Part shown: positions 1 through 5,577 of the stretch, piece after piece | Layout of the letters: every line of letters starts with the position of its first letter | Numbering within the stretch: the stretch's first letter is position 1 | Assembly (NCBI GenBank): GCA_035638495.1 | Contig: DASQZW010000210.1 | Coordinates: forward strand, 1 to 14,012 | Origin: CF-161 sp035638495 | GTDB lineage: Bacteria > Chloroflexota > Dormibacteria > Dormibacterales > Dormibacteraceae | Reading direction: 5' to 3' | DNA: 14,012 nt | The notes under the pieces: model-generated | What the model was told of the DNA's origin: nothing | What the model saw: only the letters and a program-made list of their open reading frames with translations | The model's database searches: none | Translations under genes and position numbers: made by a program

Positions 1-54
1 GTGGGGCGGTGCTGAGCCGTCCCAGGTGGGTTCGATTCCCATCCATCCCCGCCA
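1..54 (+). tRNA. selC: 3' half of selenocysteine tRNA (cut by window start)
   Basis: The visible part is a class II tRNA 3' half. A long variable arm has a 7-bp stem (3-9 with 17-23) and a 7-nt loop. The T arm follows, with a 5-bp stem (26-30 with 38-42, one G-U pair) and a TTCGATT loop at 31-37. Eight nucleotides (43-50) lie between the T stem and discriminator G51, followed by an encoded CCA at 52-54. Ordinary tRNAs have seven nucleotides there. The 8+5 bp stacked helix with G73 and a long variable arm is the hallmark of bacterial tRNA-Sec, and the layout closely resembles E. coli selC. The 5' half, including the UCA anticodon, lies outside the window. The main alternative is tRNA-Ser, which also has G73 and a long arm but a 7-bp acceptor stem. 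Confidence 0.78.
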
Positions 55-65
55 GACGAGCTGCG

Positions 66-1205
66 TCAGCCGCCCTCCAGTGCCGCCCGAACGGCCGCCT
101 GCATCGCCCTCACCTGGTCTCGATGAAACGCAGCGTGGCCACCGGTCGGCTCCCCGGTGCCCTGCGCCCGTTGCAGCAGGCCGATGTCCGCGGGCAGCGT
201 GAAACGGACAGGCTCCAGAGCTGCCGCGCAGCACGCGAGCGCGTCCGCGAACCGACCCCGGGCCAGGTGGATGGCGGCCTGCGCCCGCGCCAGGTCGTCG
301 ACGAGGCCGGCATCGATCATCGTGATCCGCTCCGCGAGCAGCCGCTCCGCCCTCGGGACGTCGTCGAGGTATCGCGCGGCCAGGAACGCCGACTCGACGA
401 CGACGGACCGCTCGAACGCGGTCCCGGCGTGTCCCGTCCACGCCATGGCCCGCCCGATGCTGGCGGCGGCCGCGGCGATGGCGCCGCGGTCGAGGGCGCA
501 GAAGTAGCCGAGCCGCGACCCCTCCGCGTCCTCGGCGCCGGTCGCGTCGCGGCCCTCTCCGGCTGCGAGTTCGGCCCAGCGCTCGTGGACCTGCCCCGGT
601 CGGAGCCCGTGGTCCAGCGCGAGCCGGAGCCAGAGCATGTCGATCGCCGTCAGCTGTGCGGACGTCTGGGGGCGATGCAGCCATGACCACAGCCACCAGC
701 CCGCCGTGGCTCGCGAGCGCTGCAGGCGCGGCCACGGGATCAGCTCGTCCAGTACGAGGAGCGCGGCCAGGCCGGCGACGAACACCAGCAAGTTGCTGCC
801 GCGGAGGACGGCGGCCGCGAAGAGCGCCGCGGCCAGCACGGCGAAGGCGGCCGGGCCGGCGAGCACGAGGGCGACCATTCGCTGCCGCAGCCCGGCCACG
901 CCGACGGGCGCGGCCAGCCGGGCCTCGTACTCGAACCCCGCGATGCTTCGCGTCGGGGTGAGCAGCAGAGCCCACCTGGTGGCTGTCGCGATCGCCGCCA
1001 GCGGCCCGACGCGGACGAGCAGCGTGCGAAAGCCGATCAGTTGGGCGCACGCGGTCTGGCCGGCGACGAGGGCCAGCGTCCACGCGACGAACAGCACTGC
1101 CGCGCCGACGAAGATCTGCCACACAGCGGACACCGGCATGATCCACGCGATCCCGAAGCCGAACGCCACGTAAGGCAGGAACCGCGCCACTCTCAACAAG
1201 ATCAC
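66..1205 (-). CDS. Degenerate M50 (site-2 protease-like) membrane protein with helical C-terminal half
   Basis: A 379-residue protein with a GTG start. The N-terminal half is membrane-embedded, with hydrophobic segments around 9-48, 64-82, 110-133 and 138-155. The C-terminal half (about 180-379) is soluble, Ala/Arg-rich and helical, resembling TPR-type repeats. The layout follows M50 intramembrane peptidases: a stretch ending in GFRTLLVRVGPL (58-69), a GPAA motif (117-120) and an LIP motif (155-157) that matches the usual NLIP segment. The expected HExxH is replaced by GQTAC at 49-53, and the later SDG-like position reads ATAG, so zinc-dependent proteolysis is unlikely. The family link is my inference from motif spacing. 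The start overlaps the stop of the upstream small gene as GTGA, indicating translational coupling. It ends 11 bp past the convergent tRNA. Role unknown; a non-catalytic membrane scaffold is one possibility. Confidence 0.72.
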   Translation of the reverse strand: MILLRVARFLPYVAFGFGIAWIMPVSAVWQIFVGAAVLFVAWTLALVAGQTACAQLIGFRTLLVRVGPLAAIATATRWALLLTPTRSIAGFEYEARLAAPVGVAGLRQRMVALVLAGPAAFAVLAAALFAAAVLRGSNLLVFVAGLAALLVLDELIPWPRLQRSRATAGWWLWSWLHRPQTSAQLTAIDMLWLRLALDHGLRPGQVHERWAELAAGEGRDATGAEDAEGSRLGYFCALDRGAIAAAAASIGRAMAWTGHAGTAFERSVVVESAFLAARYLDDVPRAERLLAERITMIDAGLVDDLARAQAAIHLARGRFADALACCAAALEPVRFTLPADIGLLQRAQGTGEPTGGHAAFHRDQVRAMQAAVRAALEGG

Positions 1206-1429
1206 TGCACCCGCCCCGTCGCTACCGCGGCGCCGGGGTGCCCCGGGGACGGTGGGCGAAGGCGATCCCCGGATCGGGCCAGTCCTGACCGGTAGATGAC
1301 CTCAGGCGGGCCGTCCGGGCCGGCGATCCGGGCGAGGCCTCCGGCGTCGGAGGAGGCGGCCCCGATGACGGGGGCCGCGGGCCGCGCCGGGACGCCGCCG
1401 CAGCGGCGCCAGACGAACTCTTCGCTCAC
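1202..1429 (-). CDS. Small hypothetical protein coupled to the M50-like gene
   Basis: A 75-residue reading frame starting at GTG 1429-1427 (SEEFVWRRCGG at the N-terminus), rich in Pro, Gly, Ala and Arg. Third codon positions are strongly G/C, as in neighbouring genes. The stop codon overlaps the GTG start of the downstream M50-like gene by 4 nt (GTGA), the best argument that it is a real gene in a two-gene operon. A TACACT -10-like box sits 11 nt upstream of the chosen start, which favours it over the in-frame GTG at 1483. No signal peptide or membrane segment, and no domain I recognise. It could be a small partner or regulator of the membrane protein. Confidence 0.5.
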   Translation of the reverse strand: MSEEFVWRRCGGVPARPAAPVIGAASSDAGGLARIAGPDGPPEVIYRSGLARSGDRLRPPSPGHPGAAVATGRVQ

Positions 1430-1440
1430 GGGCAGCGCTG

Positions 1441-1446
1441 AGTGTA
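1441..1446 (-). promoter_or_regulatory. Candidate -10 box for the small gene and M50-like operon
   Basis: TACACT on the minus strand fits TAnnnT and lies 11 nt before the GTG start at 1429, which would give a leader of only a few nucleotides. I see no clear -35 element. Confidence 0.3.
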
Positions 1447-1531
1447 GAGCGGATGAACGCGAGGACGGCCCCGCCGGGACCACCCTGGCAGGCCGGTGAT
1501 CCTCGCCGCGAGCGTGCCGTCGCCCGCGCCA

Positions 1532-1762
1532 TCAGCCGATCTCCAGGACCTTGACGGCGAGGACGCCGACCGGCGCTCGGAAGCGAACCAGGTCCCCAAC
1601 GTGGCGGCCGAGGAGCGCGCGCCCGATCGGGCTGTCGGCCGACACGCGCTCGCGGACGGCGTCCGCTTCCGCCGGGTCCACGATCTGGAACTCCGCATCC
1701 CCGTCCTCATCCCGGACGCACACGCGCGACCCGACGCGGATCACTGTGCTGCACTCGGTCAT
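1532..1762 (-). CDS. Stand-alone GreA/GreB C-terminal domain protein
   Basis: A 76-residue protein matching only the C-terminal FKBP-like domain of Gre transcription factors: a DEDGDAEFQIVDPAEAD segment followed by the signature SADSPIGRALLGRHVGD and a closing VKVLEIG strand. Full Gre factors are about 155-165 residues and carry an N-terminal coiled coil that enters the RNA polymerase secondary channel. That coiled coil is absent, so transcript-cleavage stimulation is not expected. It may bind RNA polymerase without anti-arrest activity, as in Rnk-like short Gre homologues (inference). The ATG at 1762 is chosen because a strong GGAGGG ribosome site (1778-1773) lies 10 nt upstream and the Gre homology starts right after it. 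An in-frame upstream start at 1801 adds unrelated residues. Confidence 0.88.
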   Translation of the reverse strand: MTECSTVIRVGSRVCVRDEDGDAEFQIVDPAEADAVRERVSADSPIGRALLGRHVGDLVRFRAPVGVLAVKVLEIG

Positions 1763-2074
1763 CGAACTCGTACCCTCCGCTCTACGACCGCCGAATGTCA
1801 CCGCACCGCGCCGGGTTTCACAGACCAGTCCGCGGCTCTCTCCACAGCCAGCCTCGGCGCATTTCCGTCTACGCCCGCCTGCGGGCCACGTGAGTCACCG
1901 CAGGATGCGCCGTCACCCTAAATCAGGCGCACATCCGTTCATGCGCTTCGCTCTTCGTGCTTGTGCAAATCGCTGCGCACAGGCGCTCGACGTCCGCAGG
2001 TGCCGTCGTTTTCGCTCACAGTCGACCGCCGCGCTAACAGCAGTAGCCTGCCGCGGTTTTACAGCCAGGCGAGC
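1763..2074. other. Non-coding interval between the C39 peptidase and Gre-domain genes
   Basis: About 310 nt with somewhat lower GC than its surroundings and no convincing reading frame on either strand. It should hold the 3' end of the peptidase transcript and the promoter of the Gre-domain gene. A short GC hairpin (1873-1878 with 1881-1886) and a GCCTG...CAGGC inverted repeat (2046-2070 region, about 15-nt loop) just past the peptidase stop are the only structures seen. I could not identify a convincing promoter. Confidence 0.4.
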
Positions 2075-3082
2075 TCAGCCGAAAACGACCGCCATGTCCG
2101 CGAAAGTGCTGTACGAGGCCTCGAACTCTGCCCGTGTGTGCCAGCGCTGGCCGAACCATGGGTCGTTCAGCAGCACCAGGCCGGGCGTCACGCCGACCAC
2201 CGCGACCGCGTGCTCACGCAGCGAGTACCTGACCACCGCACCGTCCCATGCCAGCCAGGTCGACAGTGGATCCGCCCGGTAGTCGTTGGTCACCCACGCC
2301 ACCACCGGGTGACCACCAATCACCGCGTCGTACACCGCGCCGGGCGCGATGCCGGTCCCGGCCGCACTGACTGACGCGCCGGAGCCGGTCGCAGCCCGGG
2401 CGATCGGCGCCGCGTAGACCCCGTATCCCGTGTGGTCGTCCGGGCTGCCGTTCGGGTCGCCCACGAAGGACGCGTTCGGGTCGCCCCAACGCGCGATGCC
2501 GCCGGCCGCGGCAATCACCGGCGTCCGCCCGTCCACACCGGTCATCGCGAGCAGCGACGCCTCGCTCGAGGGTATGCCGAGGCCGGCCAGCGCCATCTGG
2601 AGCGCGGCCACCTCGCACGTCGCGCGCTGCTCCTGGTGGTGGATCGCGATGTCGAGGAGGCCCGAGGTCGGGCGGGGGAGGCTGGCCGGCGGGACCCACG
2701 CCATGGGGGCCAGTCCGGCCGGTGGGGAGCCGCTGACCGATCCGCTCGATACCCACCCCCGCCCATCGGCCAGGTGGAGCCAGTCTCCGAACCAGCCGTC
2801 GAACGCCTCGGCACGGCCGGGCTGGTCGACGTCCATCGCGGGCATGTCGAGGCCGGGGCCGAAGCGGACCAGCGCGCCCGGCGAACGCGAGATGGTGCCG
2901 CCGAACGTGACGGGGACCGGCGACGGAGTGAGCGATGGGGACGGGGCCACGATGGCGGGAACCGCGGGAGTCGGCGCGTGCCGGGCCGCAACCGCCGCCC
3001 GGGCCGTCGCGCCGCACGCGCAGAGGGCCATCGCGCCGACGAGAGCCGCCGCAATCTGACGCGACCTCATCACCCTACTCAT
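2075..3082 (-). CDS. SH3-like/C39-family cysteine peptidase lipoprotein
   Basis: A 335-residue predicted lipoprotein. Residues 1-23 form a signal peptide ending in the lipobox LCAC, with lipidated Cys at 23. A Pro/Ala-rich linker follows (about 30-58), then an SH3-like segment (about 62-116, ending in GWFGDWLHLADGRGW), then a Peptidase_C39_2-type papain-like domain (about 141-335). The catalytic pattern is visible: HHQEQRATC with Cys156 and a preceding Gln (150 or 152) for the oxyanion hole, EHAVAVVGV with His291, and LNDPWFG with Asp307. Such proteins are cell-surface cysteine peptidases or cell-wall-associated processing enzymes; the substrate is unknown. The first ATG lacks a clear ribosome site, and an in-frame ATG four codons later (3070) is an alternative. 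A palindrome-rich region lies upstream, and the 131-aa gene is transcribed divergently. Confidence 0.88.
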   Translation of the reverse strand: MSRVMRSRQIAAALVGAMALCACGATARAAVAARHAPTPAVPAIVAPSPSLTPSPVPVTFGGTISRSPGALVRFGPGLDMPAMDVDQPGRAEAFDGWFGDWLHLADGRGWVSSGSVSGSPPAGLAPMAWVPPASLPRPTSGLLDIAIHHQEQRATCEVAALQMALAGLGIPSSEASLLAMTGVDGRTPVIAAAGGIARWGDPNASFVGDPNGSPDDHTGYGVYAAPIARAATGSGASVSAAGTGIAPGAVYDAVIGGHPVVAWVTNDYRADPLSTWLAWDGAVVRYSLREHAVAVVGVTPGLVLLNDPWFGQRWHTRAEFEASYSTFADMAVVFG

Positions 3083-3099
3083 TCAACGCCGATGCACCA

Positions 3100-3122
3100 C
3101 TCACGCGTGAGACACGTGTGAG
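3100..3122. repeat. Stacked palindromes, candidate operator
   Basis: A perfect 12-nt palindrome CTCACGCGTGAG (3100-3111) abuts a second palindrome ACACGTGT (3112-3119). Read another way, CACGCGTGAG and CACGTGTGAG (3102-3111 and 3113-3122) are direct repeats with an 11-nt period, about one DNA helical turn. They sit between the predicted -10 and the ATG of the C39 peptidase gene, where a bound protein would block transcription. The binding protein is unknown. Confidence 0.42.
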
Positions 3123-3123
3123 G

Positions 3124-3152
3124 CACATATCCTGACTGCTTCGTGGTTCCAA
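3124..3152 (-). promoter_or_regulatory. Candidate promoter of the C39 peptidase gene
   Basis: Minus-strand -35 TTGGAA (3152-3147) and -10 TATGTG (3129-3124) with a 17-nt spacer. The match is moderate. The predicted start of transcription falls in or next to the stacked palindromes at 3100-3122. Confidence 0.33.
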
Positions 3153-3157
3153 GGGGT

Positions 3158-3163
3158 TACGCT
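3158..3163 (+). promoter_or_regulatory. Candidate -10 box for the 131-aa hypothetical gene
   Basis: TACGCT fits TAnnnT and lies 12 nt before the ATG at 3176, predicting a leader of about six nucleotides. It overlaps the divergent control region. The identical hexamer also precedes the AraC-type gene. Confidence 0.33.
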
Positions 3164-3175
3164 TGTGCGCATTCC

Positions 3176-3571
3176 ATGGCACAGGGGCAGCACGTATCAC
3201 GCAGTGCGCGCGCCACCCATCGGGTGGCGCTGGAGCTCGAGGTCGTCGAGGATCCCGAAGCCGCAGAACCCGAGGACTGGGATCTCCAGTACCTGGCGCA
3301 AGCGGTGGAGGCGGGCGTGGCCAGGCCGCTCCGAACGATTCAGGGCCTGGTGATCGACAGCGAGCACGACCGGCTCTCCCGGACCCTCGACGCCGTGGCC
3401 GAGGACCTCGACGAGTCGGTCCAGCTGCACTGGCTGGCCAGCGCGAAGCGGTGGCCGGCGATCGCGGAGAAGCTGCACCCGCGGCCGTCGATCGAGACGC
3501 TGGTCGAGCTGGAACGATTGGCCCTGGCCGCCCACGCCGTGGCCGGGCGTCTGCGACGCGAGGGCCTCTGA
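3176..3571 (+). CDS. Hypothetical acidic helical protein
   Basis: A 131-residue protein I do not recognise. The first 20 residues are polar. The rest is rich in Glu, Asp, Leu and Ala, with helical stretches such as DLQYLAQAVEAGVARPL, LSRTLDAVAEDLDESVQLHWL and ETLVELERLALAAHAVAGRL. No signal peptide, membrane segment or catalytic motif is visible. ATG 3176 is chosen because a TACGCT -10 box lies 12 nt upstream; GTG at 3143 and GTG at 3224 are in-frame alternatives, none with a good ribosome site. A 9-bp hairpin covers early codons. It ends 73 nt before the AraC-type gene, which has its own -10 box. Small cytoplasmic protein of unknown role. Confidence 0.6.
   Translation: MAQGQHVSRSARATHRVALELEVVEDPEAAEPEDWDLQYLAQAVEAGVARPLRTIQGLVIDSEHDRLSRTLDAVAEDLDESVQLHWLASAKRWPAIAEKLHPRPSIETLVELERLALAAHAVAGRLRREGL
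3210..3230 (+). repeat. Perfect hairpin inside the first codons of the 131-aa gene
   Basis: A 9-bp perfect inverted repeat (3210-3218 with 3222-3230) with a 3-nt ATC loop covers codons 12-19 of the hypothetical gene. There is no T tract. It could dampen translation or termination, mark a later true start (GTG 3224), or be a chance effect of GC-rich coding sequence. Confidence 0.35.
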
Positions 3572-3632
3572 TTCCTTCGTGCGAGGGACCCAGCAGGCCC
3601 GACGGAATCCACTTCGCGCTGCCCCGGCGGCC

Positions 3633-3638
3633 TACGCT
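3633..3638 (+). promoter_or_regulatory. -10 box of a leaderless AraC-type gene
   Basis: TACGCT followed by exactly 6 nt and then GTG 3645. This spacing puts the transcription start at the first base of the start codon. No ribosome site or clear -35 is present. Confidence 0.48.
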
Positions 3639-3644
3639 CATCCT

Positions 3645-4475
3645 GTGCCCCGGAAGGATCCGCGCAACGCGAGTCGGTACTGGCTCGAACCGCGCCTGCC
3701 GGGCCTGAGCCTGCTGCGGGCCGACTTCACGACCCACGAATTCGCGCCGCACTACCACCACGCGCTCCTCGTCGCGGTGACCGAGGACGGAGGCTCCGAG
3801 GTCGCCGCCGCGGGCGTGCCCGACGAGGTGCACCGGGCGGCACTGCTCGTCGTCGGTCCCGCGGAGCCGCACTCCAGCCGCATGAGCCGGAGCTCCCGCT
3901 GGCGATATCGCTCGTTCTATCTGATGGCCTCCGCGCTCGGCGATGTGGCGGACGGCCTGGGCGTCGCGCGCTTCCCCTCGCTTCGCAGCGGCGTCCTCCA
4001 CCGGCCCGACCTGGTCGAGCGGTTCCTGCGGCTGCACCGCGCACTGGAGGCGGGTGCCGACGACCTGCTGGAGCGCGAACTGCTGATCGGGGCACTCGGT
4101 CACCTCGCGGCCGAGCGCGCCGCGACGGATCGACCGCCTGTGCTGCGGGCGTCCGACCAGACGGTGCTGCGCCGGATCGTCGCGCAGATGCGCGATCGTC
4201 ACGCGGAGCACCTGACCCTGCCCGCCCTGGCCGCCGCTGCGGGCATGACGCAGTTCCAGCTCATCGGGCTGTTCCGCGCCGGCACCGGCATGACGCCTCA
4301 CGCGTACCTGACGCAGGTCCGCCTCGGGTCGGCCTGCCACCACCTCCGCCGGTCGCGCCCGATCGCGGAGGCGGCGGCCGCGGCCGGCTTCTACGACCAG
4401 AGCGCGCTGACCCGGCACTTCAAGCGCGCGTACGGCATGACGCCCCTGCAGTACGTCCACGCGGTCCGCGCCTGA
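3645..4475 (+). CDS. AraC-family transcriptional regulator
   Basis: A 276-residue regulator of transcription. The N-terminal cupin-like sensing domain (about 10-150) contains an HYHHALL metal/ligand-type motif. The C-terminal 100 residues hold the two helix-turn-helix motifs of the AraC DNA-binding domain: LTLPALAAAAGMTQFQLI, and then IAEAAAAAGFYDQSALTRHF with the family signature ending FKRAYGMTPLQYVHAVR. GTG 3645 is chosen over the longer frame from 3579 because it sits 6 nt after a TACGCT -10 box and starts just before the conserved region. The alaX, ABM and P450 genes follow on the same strand, so they are plausible targets (inference from position). The effector cannot be read from the sequence. 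Confidence 0.92.
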   Translation: MPRKDPRNASRYWLEPRLPGLSLLRADFTTHEFAPHYHHALLVAVTEDGGSEVAAAGVPDEVHRAALLVVGPAEPHSSRMSRSSRWRYRSFYLMASALGDVADGLGVARFPSLRSGVLHRPDLVERFLRLHRALEAGADDLLERELLIGALGHLAAERAATDRPPVLRASDQTVLRRIVAQMRDRHAEHLTLPALAAAAGMTQFQLIGLFRAGTGMTPHAYLTQVRLGSACHHLRRSRPIAEAAAAAGFYDQSALTRHFKRAYGMTPLQYVHAVRA

Positions 4476-4527
4476 CGCAAATTTCCGCCAATACCGGGAG
4501 ACCGTGCGTCCGGCAGGATCGGATGGG

Positions 4528-5259
4528 ATGGCCGGTACCCGTTCCTTCTATCACCAGCACCCCGACACGCTGGTCCTCGAGACAGACCTCCTCGACGCCC
4601 GGCCCGGACGCGTGCTGCTCGGCCGGTCCCCGTTCTACCCGGGCGGCGGCGGGCAGCTCGCAGACCGTGGCGTCCTCAGGTGGGAGACCGGCGAGGCCGC
4701 CGTTGTGGGCCTCGAACTTTCCGACGCCGGCCTGTGGCACCTGCTCGCGGGTGAGGCCGAACTCGCCGGGCGCGTCCAGGCGGCGGTCGACGGGCGCTTC
4801 CGGCAGCTCATGCGCGAGCTCCACACGGGGACGCACGTCCTCAACGCGCTGATCTTCCGCCACTTCGACGGCGCCCTGGTCACCGGCGTCCAGATGCAGG
4901 ACGACGGCACCGCACGCATGGACTTCGACCTGCCGGACGCCGACAACGACCGGCTGCGGGCCCTGGAGCCGGAGCTGAACGACGTGATCCGGCAGGACAT
5001 GCGCGTGGGCGACGGCTACGTGACGCAGGCGGAGGCGCGCGGTGAGCACGGCCTGATCCGGAGCCGGTCTGTGGCCCCGCCGCCGACGCCGGACGGCATG
5101 GTCCGCATCGTCGAGATCGCCGGCCTCGACCGGCAGGCGTGCGGCGGCACGCACCTGGCCTCCACGGGACGCTCGCACCCGCTGCGCGTGCTCAAGGTCG
5201 AGAACAAGGGCCGTCACAACCGGCGGGTCCGGATCGCCCTTGCCGGCTGGTCGGGATGA
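4528..5259 (+). CDS. alaX: Alanyl-tRNA editing protein, AlaX family
   Basis: A 243-residue trans-editing hydrolase that removes wrongly attached amino acids (Ser, Gly) from tRNA-Ala, homologous to the editing part of alanyl-tRNA synthetase. The N-terminal domain has the glycine-rich SPFYPGGGGQLADRG motif. The editing core carries the four zinc ligands HTGTH (His99, His103) and CGGTH (Cys205, His209). The size fits the AlaX-M class. ATG 4528 is supported by an AGGA ribosome site 9 nt upstream; GTG at 4504 is an in-frame alternative. The stop overlaps the next gene's ATG as ATGA, indicating coupled translation with the ABM-like protein. The gene starts 52 nt after the AraC-type gene. The family call is firm; the preferred mischarged substrate is not visible. 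Confidence 0.92.
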   Translation: MAGTRSFYHQHPDTLVLETDLLDARPGRVLLGRSPFYPGGGGQLADRGVLRWETGEAAVVGLELSDAGLWHLLAGEAELAGRVQAAVDGRFRQLMRELHTGTHVLNALIFRHFDGALVTGVQMQDDGTARMDFDLPDADNDRLRALEPELNDVIRQDMRVGDGYVTQAEARGEHGLIRSRSVAPPPTPDGMVRIVEIAGLDRQACGGTHLASTGRSHPLRVLKVENKGRHNRRVRIALAGWSG

Positions 5260-5567
5260 TCGCTCGTGTCTGGCGCGGCTGGGCGGCGCCCGCCGGCGCC
5301 GGTGCGTACGAGCGCTACTTCCGCGGGACGCTGAGCCCAGAGCTGCTCGGCATCCCCGGCTGTGCCGGCGCCCACCTGCTGCGACGGCCCGATGGGGACG
5401 AGGTCGAGCTCTCCACCATCGTCTGGTTCGAGTCGCTCGACGCTGTCCGGCGGTTCGCAGGGGCCGACGCCGAGCGCGCCGTCGTCTCCGAGCACGCGCA
5501 GGGCCTCCTCACCCGCTACGAACACCGCGTCGTCCACTACGAGGTCGCGGCCACCGCCGGCGCCTAA
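5256..5567 (+). CDS. Antibiotic biosynthesis monooxygenase (ABM)-like protein
   Basis: A 103-residue single-domain ferredoxin-like fold protein of the ABM superfamily. It begins MIARVWRGWA, contains GIPGCAGAHLLRRPDGDEVE, a TIVWFESLDAVRRFAG strand-helix unit, and ends HRVVHYEVA, the usual order of this family. Members act as cofactor-free monooxygenases, haem-degrading enzymes or small-molecule binders, often as dimers; which applies here cannot be told. The ATG overlaps the alaX stop by 4 nt, so translation is coupled. Its TAA stop is part of the -10 box of the following P450 gene. Confidence 0.85.
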   Translation: MIARVWRGWAAPAGAGAYERYFRGTLSPELLGIPGCAGAHLLRRPDGDEVELSTIVWFESLDAVRRFAGADAERAVVSEHAQGLLTRYEHRVVHYEVAATAGA

Positions 5568-5570
5568 CAT
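5565..5570 (+). promoter_or_regulatory. -10 box of a leaderless P450 gene, overlapping the ABM stop codon
   Basis: TAACAT, whose first three bases are the stop codon of the ABM-like gene, followed by 7 nt and GTG 5578. The geometry fits a leaderless transcript. No ribosome site and no clear -35. Confidence 0.48.
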
Positions 5571-5577
5571 CCACGAC

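Noticed and set aside
1860..2074. Short inverted repeats in the lower-GC gap before the Gre-domain gene
   Set aside because: Stems are 5-6 bp and scattered, with no match to an attachment site, integron site or insertion-sequence end.
3075..4460. A 461-codon minus-strand frame under the AraC gene
   Set aside because: Antisense shadow of the AraC-type and hypothetical genes; composition is unlike a folded protein.
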